In this document: positions 10,686 through 22,545 of the stretch, piece after piece
Layout of the letters: every line of letters starts with the position of its first letter
Numbering within the stretch: the first letter of the stretch is position 1
From: Dolomedes plantarius
Taxonomy: Eukaryota; Arthropoda; Arachnida; Araneae; Dolomedidae
Reading direction: 5' to 3'
Assembly (NCBI GenBank): GCA_907164885.2
Contig: OU015490.1
Span: forward strand, 237,796,079-237,860,078
DNA length: 64,000 nucleotides
The notes under the pieces: generated by a model
The model's database searches: none
What the model was told of the DNA's origin: nothing
The model's input: the letters and a program-made list of their open reading frames with translations, nothing else
Position numbers and translations under genes: made by a program

Positions 10686-13517
10686 ATTTGTTATCTATGA
10701 CTAAATTAATGGAAAGAGGTTATAGCATTCAATCATATGATAATTATGTTTTGGTATTAAGCAAAACTGGTCAAATTGTTTTAAAAGCTGAGAGAGTAAA
10801 TAATCGCTTAGAAATTATAATGAAACCTTGTATTAAAAATATTTCATCTGAATTATTAGAGAGTAACTTTGTTAAAAATGTAGAAAATTATGAATTATGG
10901 CATAAAAGTCTTTGTCACTTGAATCCTCAATAAATGTCTAAAATGAAAGATATAATTGAGATAAATGTTAAAGAATCTGAAATTTTAAATTGCTAATCAT
11001 GTAATATCAGTAAATCAACTGGTAAAAACATTGCAAAATTAATATTGATCAGAATAATTCTGATTTGGAATAAATTCATGCTGACTTAGCTAGTCCTATA
11101 AATATTGATTCATTGGGTGATTCTAAATATTTTTTAGTGCTTGTAAATAATTATTCTGGTATGTATTTTTCTTATTTTATGAAACATAAGTATGAAGTAT
11201 TTGATGTGTTTACAAATTTTAAAGAAAGGTATGAAAACCTAACAAACCGAAAAATCAAACGCTTAAGAGCAGATAATGGATTAGAATTTGTGAATAATGA
11301 AATGACTAAATTCTTACTAAAATTCGGCATATCTGAGGAAAAAACTGTACCATACAATCCAGAATCTAACGGAAAAGCAGAAAGGACTATATGAGTTTTA
11401 GTTGAACGCGCGAGAACCATATTATATGAGAACAAACTACCCCAAAAATTTTTGACAGAAGCCATATCCTGCAGTACTCATGTATCGATTACATCGCGCA
11501 AATATAAAAATAATCTTCCGATGGAAATCTGGACAGGTTAAGAACCAAAAATAAGTTACTTAAAAACTTTTGGCTATGTAGCTTATTATCATATTCCTAA
11601 ATAATTTCGTAATAAGTTTGATGTTCCAGGGATACGCGGTATTTTTGTCGGTTATTCCAGAGTTAGAATCGCATATAGGATTTATGACATCACAAAAAGT
11701 ACAGTGACTGAGAAACGATCAGTTAAATTTGACGAAAATTTAAAAGGCAGCGAATTCATAACGAAAAATTCGGAATCCTATGTATGGAATGTTGAAAATT
11801 TGAGTCAGTTCAATTTTTCAAATTTAGAAGCAGAAACAGAGATTAACCTGCGTGAAGACAATCAAAGTGAAATTAAGGACACAAAATCATTATAAAATGA
11901 AACCGCAAACGATAAAAGAGTGAAAAACTCAAATCATGAGTTATCACCTAAATTAAGGCGTTCCGAACGCCTAAAAAATAAGTCAACGGCAAATTTGGCC
12001 TTGAGTAAGTCTACTCAGGAGGAAAATTATGAATAGCATTATACATAATCAGTGGAAAATCGCGATGCAAAAAGAATTAGAGTCAATGAATAAGCATGAT
12101 GGTTTTGAAATAATTAAAAGACCTAAAAATGTAAAAATAATCAAGAGTAAATGGATTTATTCAGTTAAAACAATTAATGATGAGGAAATCTATAAAGCAA
12201 GACTCGTAGTGGCAGGTTTTAAATTAATTAAAAATAAAGATTATTCAGAGTCTTTTTCCCCTGTTGTGAATATTGAATCTTTTATAGTATTGATAACATT
12301 AGCTGCAAAATTAAATTTATCTGTAAGATTTTTTGATGTCAAGACAGCTACTTGTAAGGAGATATTTAAGAAACTGTTTTCATGGAAATCCCTCCAGGTT
12401 ATGAAGAACAATTTGGTAAGAATACTGTATGTAAATTAAAACGTAACTTATATGGTTTACCACAATCTCGTAGAAATTGGCATATTAAACTTAAAAACGA
12501 ACTGAAAAGGATTGACCTCAACCGGCTTGCATCTGATAATTGTGTTTTTATTATAAGTAATGAAACTGGTTTTTTCGCAATTTGTATTTATGTAGATGAT
12601 TTGGCAATATTTTCAAATAATTCTAAATTATGTGAGGAGATAATACTTAATCTTAGAGAAACATTTGAATTCAATGAAACTACAGAAAATTCAAAATTTT
12701 TAGGCATAGAAGTTCTACAAAATGAAAATGGTATTGGTTTATCACAAACTCATTACATTGAATCTCTGATAAATAAACATGGATTGAAAAACTATAAGAA
12801 AGCTAATACACCAATAACTAAAGGTGAGAATAGATGGTTTAATCCCACCGATGATTCAGTCAATCAGACTGAGTATAAGGAAATTATTTGTGATATTTTA
12901 TATTTCACTAACAGAACTCGCCCAGATCTCACCTTTGTCACTAGCTATATATCACGGTTTAATAAAAGACTTGAAAAAAGGCATTATACATTAGCTAAAA
13001 GAGTTTTGAATTACTTAAACGCAACAAAAAATAAAGTTTTGTTTTATGACAGAGAAAATGGATTTTTAAATTGTTGTGCAGATGCAAGCTGGGGAAATGG
13101 TGAGGGGGGCAAAGGATTTTCAGGTTGTGTTATAATGATAAGAAATTCACTTCTGACGTGGAAAAATGGGAAACAAAAATGTGTTGGACTATCACATGTG
13201 AAGCAGAACTGCTAGCTATCGCCGATGCTGCAAGATTATTAACTTGGACTCTAAACATTATAACTGAATTGAAATGTGAAAATTTTGTTAGAAGACCTGT
13301 AGTCTTATATGGTGATAGTCAAACAGCCATCGATTGGTTAAATAGCTGTAAGTCATCAAATAAAACTAGACATGTGAATCTGACATTCCATTTTGTTAAA
13401 GATCTGATTGAAAATAATACTATAAATATATAAATACTAACGAGATGATTTCTGATTTTTTAACCAAGGCTGTAACATTTGATAAATTGTTATTTTCATT
13501 GAAGAATATATGTTTAA
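10686..13517 (+). pseudogene. copia Pol polyprotein, multiple frameshifts and stops
   Basis: GAG-pre-integrase: NLLSMTKLMERGY then ELWHKSLCHLN (to ~10932). Integrase core: RADNGLEF at ~11270 and ESNGKAER at ~11365. The Asp and Glu are 35 residues apart, the D(35)E spacing expected of retroviral-type integrases. A C-terminal stretch ends in LRRSERL. Reverse transcriptase (RVT_2) starts ~12029 with KWIYSVK and KARLVVAGF, shifts frame near 12380, and continues from IPPGYEEQFG with the YVDD catalytic motif at 12589-12600. RNase H (ADASWGN, later GDSQTAIDWLN) shifts frame near 13190. Several stops interrupt the integrase. Inactive. Confidence 0.9.
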
Positions 13518-13573
13518 TGTAAATGTGCTGTTAATGTCCAAAAAAGATAAAACCCCTTTTCGCAGGGGGAGAG

Positions 13574-13724
13574 TGTTGATATGTATTTAAATGCTACAAA
13601 GTGTTTTTGACTTTTCACACCAGATGGTGCTAAGTGTCTGTATTTGTCCTTTTTGTATGTAAATGTATTTTTATGTAAATAAAATGTTAGTTGGAATGTA
13701 GTCCTTAAACGAGTCGCTACAACA
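13574..13724 (+). repeat. 3' LTR of the copia element (151 bp)
   Basis: Bounded by TGTTG and CAACA inverted tips and preceded by a polypurine tract. It contains TAAATAAAATG, a candidate polyadenylation signal. It is short for an LTR, but short LTRs occur in copia elements. There is no 5' LTR in the window to align it with, so the right border is inferred from the TG...CA rule. Confidence 0.65.
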
Positions 13725-14581
13725 AATATTAAAAAAGTTTTTTGTTGAAAAATCGTGTTTTCATAAATCAGTTTCCACCACTGTAAGTTCTCACTAATAC
13801 AGTGTTTGTATACGAAACGCTTTTTTGTACTAGAACTGGCGAACAATAATTTAAGGGTCTACTGGTTAGCGCGTCGGGGTTCGATATAGACGACACTTGT
13901 CTCGAGTCACAAGTGACATCAAATGCTCTCGTGTTTACAACTGGTATGGAAACATTAAATGTATAGCCCGAAACGTCCCTCCATGGGTTTTGTAGGGATG
14001 GAAAGAGGGTACGAACCCCCCAGGATTTCGCCTCAGGGGAAACTCGGTCTAAATGGGAATGGCACATGCCGTGCAGAATGGATGAAAGTTGAAAGACACC
14101 GTACCTTCTGCTTTCGCAAAAATGTCTGACAATCTAATTCACTGCAGTTTTCCTTTATTTTTATAACATACAACTTCTTTTAATTTTTAGTTGTAAGTTT
14201 ATATTTCAGATTCACAATTTGGACGACGTGTACATTTTACCATGCTATGAAAATTTCTTTGATGCAGTTAATTTTTTTTTTAATTAATCATTTCTAGATT
14301 GATGAAATCCTCAGAAAAAAAGCAACCAAAGTATAAATATCTCTATTTACATGCTATTTTTATTTTCTTGCTTAAAAGGAAAAAAAATGCAGGCAGTGTT
14401 TTCCTACGTAAGTGTGTAATAATAATGATAAGCTAGAACCTTTTTACTGAATCGGATCACATTGACACCTATTTTTTTAGTCATTTCCAAAACTCATTTA
14501 ACGATCTTCTTTTAGTTTCATGTAAACATTTAATTAATGCAATGGGGCAAACAGAGCTGTGATTGTAGAAAAAATGAAACA
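13725..14581. other. Gene-free stretch with a possible repetitive block
   Basis: Bases ~13855-14070 are GC-richer and hold a 99-codon reverse frame with no recognised domain. TGGTTAGCGCGTCGG there resembles a pol III A-box, but a properly spaced B-box is lacking. I regard it as a decayed repeat. The rest is AT-rich with nothing recognised. Confidence 0.3.
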
Positions 14582-14656
14582 CTAGCTGAATACCCTTGCT
14601 TCGCTACGGAGTACCTTCAAATTAAATACTACAACGGTCAGTTTATGCAATTAATG

Positions 14657-14658
<2 letters not shown>
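14582..14658 (-). mobile_element. Helitron-like 3' terminal fragment, reverse strand
   Basis: On the reverse strand it ends ...GTAGCGAAGCAAGGGTATTC AGCTAG at 14582, followed by T. This matches the termini at 6703 and 56674. The upstream part is replaced by a (TA)n tract. Confidence 0.75.
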
Positions 14659-14725
<67 letters not shown>

Positions 14726-14870
14726 AAAATTGTTTCGAGGGGGCGCTGCGACGCCCGTAGAGAGGGAGAAGTTTTCGCTTCCCAGTTCTCTCCTCACCCT
14801 CGTAAAAAAGGGTCATGTAACCCCTACATATATATATATATAGGGGTTATATATATATATATATATATAT
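14659..14870. repeat. (TA)n tracts around a short GC-richer segment
   Basis: TA runs occupy 14659-14720 and 14826-14870, with ACCCCTA/TAGGGGT pieces between the later runs. The segment 14721-14825 carries no recognised gene. Confidence 0.8.
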
Positions 14871-15756
14871 TAGGGTGGAGCAAAAAAACTTTTTCTCGAA
14901 ATTCACATTGCCTGAGTCATTATTTGGTGTGAAACTGGCTGAAACAAATTTTCAACAAATTTCAGCTCAAAATGTTGCCATCTTGTGGTTTCATAACTCA
15001 AGTGAATATTTGTATTGCCTTTTTTAAAGTTTTTAATGCCTTTTTATCAAAAAGTAATAATTAATTAATTAATTAATTAATTAATTTGTAAAATAATATT
15101 AGTTAATATTTAATAGTAATAAATATTTAATAATTAATATTAATATTTATTGTCAAATGACAGTGCTAGAAATGGCATTTCGTCATCAGTGTCATGAACA
15201 TCAGTGTCGAAGACATAGAAAGTATGACCAGAAACGATTCACAATTTGAAATAGAGAACCTCCCTTGCCATTCTCAAGCGGTAGAGAAGCATGTGCGACT
15301 GGTAACACTAGTATCATTGGTAATATGTGGCGCAGAAGTCAGTGATGGATACATTTGCAGTGAAATCAAGTCACGAAAGGAACTTCCAAAGTTTGACACC
15401 AAAGATGATTATTTTGGTCCTCATGTGAAATCCAAAATTAATGACTGATTAAAGTAAATTGTAGGTTAGTGATATTGTTTTGAAACGATAATGTTTTCCT
15501 GTTTCTTTTTTATAATTAGAGCTAATTTTGAGTCAGAAAATAAAGATATTGAAAAAATTAAAATTAAATTAAAAAATTAATTTTTTACTTTTGACGTTAA
15601 TATTCCTTTCTTTGACCCCCGGTGTGGAACCTGAAGACGATGAGTGATTGCGCTGGGATTTTTTTGCAGCGTCTTTTTTGCAAAACAGCACCATTTGTTG
15701 AGTCAGGAAATATTAAAATTTGAAAAAAAAAATTTTGCCTTTTTTACTCCCCCCTA
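14871..15756 (+). mobile_element. DNA transposon with TAGGG ends, probably hAT-like, internally deleted
   Basis: The left tip TAGGGTGGAGCAAAAAA and the complement of the right tip (TAGGGGGGAGTAAAAAA) match. The flanks are both TA-rich; an 8-bp ATATATAT duplication is possible but cannot be proven in a TA repeat. TAG-initial tips and 8-bp duplications fit hAT. Inside is the C-terminal part of the hAT-like gene family found at 21971-22545 and 24030-25460. A (TTAA)n run lies at 15056-15090. Confidence 0.65.
15194..15448 (+). pseudogene. C-terminal remnant of a hAT-like repetitive protein family
   Basis: The 84-codon frame contains LPCHSQAVEKHVRLVTLVS and SRKELPKFDTKDDYF. I recall this C-terminal signature (CHTQAVER..KLVTEAS) from a repetitive protein family in spiders, aphids and Hydra. 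The N-terminal and catalytic parts are absent because the host element is only ~0.9 kb, so this is an internal-deletion derivative. It joins the other two copies through family resemblance, not direct overlap. Confidence 0.6.
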
Positions 15757-16643
15757 ATATATATCCCTTAATGGCCGTTCTTACAAAGTGGGTATGAAAT
15801 TTCCCATTCTAAATGGGGAATCGGAAAACTGTGCTCCGTAAGCTAAAGGTTAGCGTACCAACATCCGGTCTAGAAATTTAAAGTTTCAAGCGTATTAAAT
15901 TTATTTTTTTAAATATTCAAGCAAAATCGGAATTTCAGTATTTCAGGCAATAGTTAAATGAAGCTTGAGGTATAAATCTCTTTTGAGGAATTTTACTGAT
16001 AATATTAATTTATTTTATAAGAAATAATAAAGATCTACGTTTATGTAATAGGCATATTCTCACTAATAGACACTGCTAAAAATAATTAAAAAGGATACTT
16101 GTTATTTAAATATGGAAATGGATTTTATCTTAATATCAATAAGTGTGAGGATATTTGAGAGCAAATTTTAAATCTGAAGGTACTTCATACCTCGAAAAAT
16201 TTCTTAATTTTTCAAAGACGTAACTTAAAATTTTTGAACTATTGGTCATCTTATTTTATGAATGTCCATTATCGTATAGAAATAAATAAATAAAAATTTA
16301 CCAGATAAATAATGAAACACTTAAGCTACATTTTTTCAAAACCCTAATCTCTGTAAAAGTATTTTAGAGTGGATTTTTCCTAAAGCGACAAGTAATTAAC
16401 TAGAAGTACTTTGTAAAAATTTGCTAGGACTTTGAAAATAGGTTTCCGTTGACGTCTTTCGATATCAATCAACTTTTGATCTTAATTATCTTACATTTAA
16501 TTAAAGTTATCAGATGTGATTTTGTTTTTCATACACAAAATCCTGTCTTCAACGATCGATAAAATCTACTGCTTAAAACGTTAAAAAAGCTTCTTTACAT
16601 CACTCGAACAGTTTCTATAAAAATTTCCGTTTGATCACTCATT
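15757..16643. other. Gene-free AT-rich stretch
   Basis: I see no recognisable gene, terminal repeat or tandem repeat. Confidence 0.4.
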
Positions 16644-16647
16644 TTAA

Positions 16648-16880
16648 CCTTTTCAGGTGCAACGACCTCCACCGTTTGCACAGTGCAGATTTCCCCCCAA
16701 TTTTCTTTAACCTAAAGATCTTGAAAAGTTTTCCAATTAAAGGTTTCAACTTCTTTAAACTGATAACAGATGGCAGTACTGACCATTTTTCTGCTCGTTT
16801 AACTGGAATACATTGAATGCAAGTGAAAAAAAGCCTAGATTTAGGCGTTTGCACTGTGCAAAACGGCGCCCTTCAAAGGG
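16648..16880. mobile_element. piggyBac-type MITE, copy 1 (TTAA duplication)
   Basis: Flanked on both sides by TTAA (16644-16647 and 16881-16884). The tips are CCTTTTCAGGTGC and, inverted, CCCTTTGAAGGGC. A second inverted pair lies just inside: GTTTGCACAGTGC and its counterpart GCACTGTGCAAA. The element is ~80% similar over its whole length to 50502-50742. TTAA duplications are the mark of piggyBac (Kolobok also uses TTAA). No coding capacity. Confidence 0.8.
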
Positions 16881-16884
16881 TTAA

Positions 16885-17716
16885 AGGGATGGTGGTCTTA
16901 TAAATTACCAAAAATGGGGCAAAAATTGGAATTTTTTTGGGGGGTTGTATTAATATTTTAAAAATATATAGATATTAGAATGAAATCCATTTAAAATATG
17001 TAGTGAAAAGTAAAATGAAAACTTGGTGGCTTTAGAAAAGTAAGTATTTAAAGGTAGGTGAAAAAACATCTTTTAAATGGCTTTTTCTCAAAACGAGAAA
17101 TTTCTAGATTTGCAAGTCTTTAAAATGCTCCTCGCGTCATACTTTTTGATGAAATTTTATGAAATTTATAATAAAGACTCCTGTATTACATGAAAATAAA
17201 GTTATTTATCCATTTCAGGATTCGAGGTCATTCAGGTTATCAAAGTTTATGTTGAGTGTACAAAAGTACAAAAATTTCAGGAAAATTCAGAGTACAAGCA
17301 TAAAAATATTTCCTAAAAATTAACTATTCTACGAAACTACAAAAAAATACACAATTTTGTTCAAAATGTATTTATAAGCAATATAAATGGAAAATTAAGG
17401 AGGGAAGCTAAAAATTGAGTCGCAAGGAGCAGTTTAAAAAAAAAAAAAGGTAATTTAATTTCAATTTTTTATTTATAAATTTTTTTTAAACAAATATTTA
17501 TAAAAATTTATAAATGGTTTAATATTGTTATAGTACTTTAATGAATACAGTATATGCAAAATTTCATACCTCTGAGGTAAAAGTTTCAAAAATCGCTTTG
17601 AAATGTTCACCGTCCTCTTAACCTTGGGCGGTAAGGGCAGTCGCGCGACACATCTGTAAAATTGTACAACTGGATCGCTTGTCGTCGCGACAAAAGCTGG
17701 CGGGATACGGAAGACC
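16885..17716. other. Gene-free stretch
   Basis: AT-rich sequence, then from ~17610 a GC-richer block (CTTGGGCGGTAAGGGCAGTC...) that appears to resume at 18526 beyond the inserted hAT element. Its identity is unknown. Confidence 0.35.
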
Positions 17717-18517
17717 TAGGGATGCGATGTCGATGTTTTCAAAACATCGTTGATTCGATAAAAATATCGATGTTCTAAACATCGATTTATTGAAACTGAT
17801 TTTTTTTAACATCGATGTTTTGTGCTCGATGTTTTACGTTGTTCGATTGGGTTTTTTTTTTATTGAAAAAGCACCAAAATAAAAAAAAAATAACTCCCTA
17901 GCATAATTTTTACACTCAGTAAATGTAAATTCAAAAATTCTTTTAAATGATTTTGGCGCATACTCTGTTGATATGAAACCAATCCTTCTTTCTTGTGTTA
18001 CAGTCATGAACTTCGGAATTGTTTTTTACAAAATTATTTAAGCCTCCTGGAAGTAAATTATTCTTAACTTGCAAATAAATATGACTTGTTATTTACAATA
18101 TTTTTTAACATTCAACCAATTTAAATTAGAAAACATCGCGTATTTTTCTTTAAGGTTTTGGTCCTATCAATCGTTTTTATAGCAATGATTTCTTCCTTAA
18201 TTTTTTGGTAAAAGTAATAAAATGTATCATGGAAATTTTGTGATATGCGTGGACTCTATCAACCAAGTTTTGGTCATTTGTGTCAACCCAATCAAAGAGT
18301 AAAATTAAGTCAACCCCCCCCCCTCCCTCCCCACGACTAACAGAGGTAACATTAATGTTAGAGGTCACTAAACCAGTTTTAAAAAATGGATGTTCAAAAA
18401 CATCGATGTTTAAAAACATCGATTGTTTTCGGCGATTTTTTTATCAGCGTCGATGTTTTAATACCGATTATCGATATTTCAAAACATCGATGTTTTGTTG
18501 TCGATGTCGCATCCCTA
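17717..18517. mobile_element. hAT-type non-autonomous element with ATCGATG arrays
   Basis: The tips are TAGGGATGCGATGTCGATG and, inverted, TAGGGATGCGACATCGACA. The flanking octamers are GGAAGACC (17709-17716) and GGTAGTCC (18518-18525), plausibly one 8-bp target duplication with two changes. Both subterminal regions are packed with CATCGATGTTTT-like motifs in either orientation. No transposase was recognised. A poly-C tract lies near 18316. Confidence 0.7.
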
Positions 18518-18525
18518 GGTAGTCC

Positions 18526-18770
18526 GCGTTCTGTCTGACAGAGACGATGCAACATAGTGTAATACAGATAGAACACTCGCCCGTCGCGAGAAAAGATCGC
18601 TTCCGGCCTTGACAGACCGCTTTCTGTGTGGTTGAGCCTTAAAGGTTGACGACGGTATTCCACACATGTTAAGAACATAACCCTGACCTGGTCGCGCGCA
18701 TTCTCACAGGCGTCCCAATGGCTCTTTGTTTGCATTTTACGTATTGGTGGATTGCTCTGTATCCCGAGCG

Positions 18771-18775
<5 letters not shown>
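18526..18775. other. GC-richer flank of the hAT insertion
   Basis: Unrecognised sequence that may belong with ~17610-17708 to one older element disrupted by the hAT insertion. No gene. Confidence 0.3.

Positions 18776-18849
<74 letters not shown>
18776..18849. repeat. (TA)n microsatellite
   Basis: About 74 bp of TA. Apparent Tyr-Ile coding here is an artefact of the repeat. Confidence 0.95.
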
Positions 18850-18851
<2 letters not shown>

Positions 18852-18915
18852 TCATTAGCATTGGATATACGACTTCGAATTAATGATTTAAGATTTACCG
18901 AATGACAATTACCGA

Positions 18916-19344
18916 ATGAGAAAAACAAAAACTAGCTTACCTTTGCTCTCTCCCTCATTTTCCGTCAGACCTAAAGAACACAGATCACCACTGCTGAATT
19001 TTCAAATAAACGAAAACTACGATTTTAAACGAATATTACTCATTACTAGAGATTTATTTTTACAACGAATTCAGCTCTGGATAGCCTATACGACATCAGA
19101 AAGGCACCCAATATTTGTCAAAAACACGAATTACATCATTTTAGTTTTATGGTTCGAAAATAGAATAGAAGAAAGTCTCTGTTCTAACAACCGAATAAAA
19201 AACACGATTTTAGTTCTTTTGATTTACGGCGGGGAAGCGCCATCTATTGGCGATGTCGTCTCGCACCAAGTATTACTCTCCCAGCATATAAAAATGTATG
19301 ACTGTTTTATTGTCTTATCATTAATAATATTAGATAAATCCTAA
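18916..19344 (+). other. Unrecognised 142-codon open frame
   Basis: It is open from ATG to TAA but shows no domain, signal peptide or composition I recognise. Near its 3' end the DNA contains GCGCCATCTATTGGCGATG (a small hairpin-forming motif) and TATAAAAATG, which would suit a retroelement promoter or LTR better than a gene. Treated as a doubtful frame within an unidentified repeat. Confidence 0.2.
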
Positions 19345-21970
19345 TTTTTTAAGAGGATTTTCTCGTTAGTAACTTTGATTGTGTGAGATTCATTGTTCTA
19401 TGATGGTAATTTTTTCAATGGCCTTAATTAAATTAAAAGACCATTATGCAGTCGCTATAGTTAAGGAAAATGTTAAGAAAATCCTTAGTAAAGTTCATAC
19501 GTATGGATAAATCTCAATGTGTTTGTTACTTAATACATATTTCATTATATTCTGCACCGAAAATACACATTTTTCGTTCAAAACCATTTGTTTTTATGAA
19601 ATAAAGTCTTGAATGAAATCTTCGTTTATATCTTTGTTACAAAATACTACAAAATCCCATGACTATTTGTAAAATTCCTTGCCTTTCAATTTTTTATGCT
19701 GTTTAGAGATATAAACCTGTAAATAATTTTAATTATATTTTTGAAACTTTTAACTACTATTTTCACAATACTGCATCCATTGCAATACTGAAAAAAATAT
19801 ACCGAAATTCTTCGACAGGTTGCTTTGATATTTCATCCGCCGATTCAGAAAGTTTTCTTTTATTTTCGTTTTTGCCCTAGTTACTAAACATTTGGATGCT
19901 ACCCTATCAATGTCACCGTAGATTATAATCAAGTTATGATAAGTCATTTTTTCAGAAAAATAACCATGTTATATCCAGTTATGTAATTCGTAGAAAGAAA
20001 ATACGTTTTTTAAAAGATTCAATCTGTATACCTAACGAGAATTATTCCATATTTTTTGGAAAGAATTTGCAAAAGAAGCCACCGTAAACTTTTTATAGTA
20101 AAATTATTTATGAAATAAGTAAATCAGTTGATGTCGGGTGTTGATGAGTAGATAATTGTTTACACATCATTATAAAAGATCGCCACTCTATCATGGAAGA
20201 CGATTTGAAATTAAATCAATGTTCTAGAAATGAACTTTTCGTCCATATATGGTTATAGAATGATCATATGGATATATATGCTCAGTAGATTTGCAAAGAT
20301 TACAGCTTTACGAAGGCTGTGGGGGTGATCGCTAGCATTCAAATTATTCTAGACTCGAATATTTTAAAAATATGAGACAAGTATATAAATTTATGCATAA
20401 CTAATACCTTAATTCACACATTTTTAATTCTAAATACATTAATTTCTTATTTTTTAAAAATATAAATCTGTTTTGTAAATTTAACCTATTTTTCCTTTGA
20501 TATAAAAACAGATGAGTTATAAATAACGACTGCTAGCTACCCTAAAGCGGTAAAATTTCTGAGTCAGGAAGTACGTAAACTTTTGCTATCCCATAATTCT
20601 GGAAGCAGGTGTGACAGGTCAATTCAATTTAGAAACTTCAAGAAAAAGTCTTGTTGCTCTTACAAAGGAATGAAGTGACACAAACGCAGGAGATTATGTA
20701 ACTAGTTAGGTAACTACCAGAACAATTGATTTTCACTTACTGTAAAATAATTTGGCACAGTTAGGATATGTTTCTAAGATTATTTTAATAAAATTCTTGA
20801 GTTAATCTATTTAATTTTATGATTAAAAATCTCTGTAAAGCAATCGAAATTTATATGTAGTACATAGAGGTTAGAAGTTACGTGGGATGCTATATGACAG
20901 TTTGGTTTGCTTAATTTATTAATATAGTTCTTTTGAATTATATTCGACTTATTGTAGAAAACAGCTATTTTAAGTTTAAATTATGCGATTTGAAACCTGT
21001 AGGACTGTAATGGCGAACCTTTTTGAGAAGTGGGTAAAATTTTATTCATTATTTTTTTTAGTACTTGAACGTGGGTCACTAAGTTAGTGGCGTCACTTGG
21101 AAAGGGGGAGGATTGAATGGTTAAAAACTACATTTTTTGGTTCTCACTTTTGAAATGCTCTAATGAGTTTACGTTTTTTTAACGTAGAATTACGTTTCTC
21201 AATAACGGTCCTTCGGAGAGAAAAAAAATTGTCCTGCGTCGCGAGTTATAATTTTGGCAACGCTCCAAACCCAGTAGAAGCAAACAGTTAAGCAGAAAAG
21301 TACTAAAATGCGTAAAAAAAGAGGTAAGTAAACGATAAGTAATCCTACGTTAATAACCCGCTGTAGTTTCGTTAAAGGAGACGAAACGTGTCCTTTAACG
21401 AAAATCCTTTCGTTAAAGGAATGAAATTTCGACATATATCTTCTTTAGATCTTCATGAAAATATGGCTATTTTGAGATGTAATACTCTTATAGCAGAGAT
21501 GCGATATGTAATTCTGTATAAAGACATTTTTCTATAGTATAATTATTTACTCGTGGTTGGCATGTGAAGAAAAGAAATAAACATCCGTATGTGATTTTTC
21601 AAGAAGGGCGTCACCTGAAGTTGGATCACTTTTTTAGGAAATGGGCTAGTCAAAGTTTTTCAACCGTGCACGGACGAAACGGATATCAGACCTAGATAAA
21701 CGACAATGATATTAAAGAAGCCAGCTTAACTACCGAGAAAAATTAAATGCAGAAACAGTAGTCTTTATGGAAAATGAAGAAAAGAAAAGCTCAGTGACAA
21801 GGGAAGAAAAGGTATAGGTTATGTGGGCCCAGATGACTTGCCGTCTATGAACTCAAATGGGTGCTGTAATGGCGAATCATTGAAATGAAGTAATCAGATA
21901 ATCCATTGAACTGGTCTCTGAAGCTTCAATTTAAGCCTGCGAATTACATCATTAAACACTCATGTTTTCA
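19345..21970. other. Gene-free AT-rich region
   Basis: No transposon end or gene was recognised in ~2.6 kb. A short inverted motif built on CCTTTAACGAAA / TTTCGTTAAAGG is repeated near 21370-21420. Confidence 0.35.
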
Positions 21971-22545
21971 CTACAGTGCCGTCACACCATAGAACAATAA
22001 GGTTGCTAAAATCATCCAATAAAGCACTTCTTGCGTATTCGTAAATGCTATTAGATATATCAAGACTAGATGCAATTCCAGGTGTAACATGTCCCATTTA
22101 CGGGACATGCCCGTAGAACCGGGCTCTAATACAATACAATAATGCTTTTCTACAATTGTTCTTTGGAACTGCTTGTCCTCGAGTGTTTCTAAAGTTAAAG
22201 TTTTGTCATGCCGTCCATCAAAATAAAGAGCAGATAGAGTGGAACGATTTACATTTGATTTTGTGACCAATTTTTTGAAAATTCTCGATTTTCTCTCTAT
22301 ATTTTATTTTTGTCTATGACGAGGCTGGTTTCTTATTCCGATATTAAAACCAAATCTTGCATAACACTCGATGCAATAGAAGCCGTGGCTCTGTTGGATA
22401 CACAATTTCTTTGACTTTCAAGAACTTTGTTATCCAGTTTTAAACGCATTTGAACACTTCTTTTGGGCTCCTGAAGATATTTAATTGCAAATGTAGTGTA
22501 ACACGCGTGTTTGGTGTCCACCTTGTCTTCCTCTGTCTCCACCAA
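21971..22545 (-). pseudogene. N-terminal half of the hAT-like repetitive protein, broken
   Basis: On the reverse strand from ~22545 it reads ..SVQMRLKL..NRATASIASSVMQDLVLIS, then, after a frameshift, LSALYFDGRHDKTLTLE and EKHYCIVLEPGS. The parallel sequence at 24117-24500 has the same order (SSLATALDRCGVSSRKDA, ATVEDIGLIT, LQALYFDGRKDRNLE). The C-terminal half is missing. It is oriented head to head with the copy at 24030. Inactive. Confidence 0.65.

Larger units (their letters stand above)
10685..13724 (+). mobile_element. Ty1/copia retrotransposon, 5' truncated, one 3' LTR
   Basis: The domain order GAG-pre-integrase, integrase, reverse transcriptase, RNase H is that of the copia group. A purine-rich tract (GCAGGGGGAGAG, 13562-13573) precedes an LTR starting TGTTGATATG. 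Gag, protease and the 5' LTR are absent. The element begins abruptly at the TA flanking the pogo terminus, so either the pogo inserted here or the copia was truncated earlier. Confidence 0.85.

Noticed and set aside
13870..13900. tRNA gene or SINE head (TGGTTAGCGCGTCGG)
   Set aside because: The A-box-like motif is followed too closely by a B-box-like GGGTTCGA; no cloverleaf could be drawn.
18916..19344. 142-codon open frame as a host gene
   Set aside because: No recognisable domain or start context, and promoter-like motifs inside it point to an unidentified repeat.
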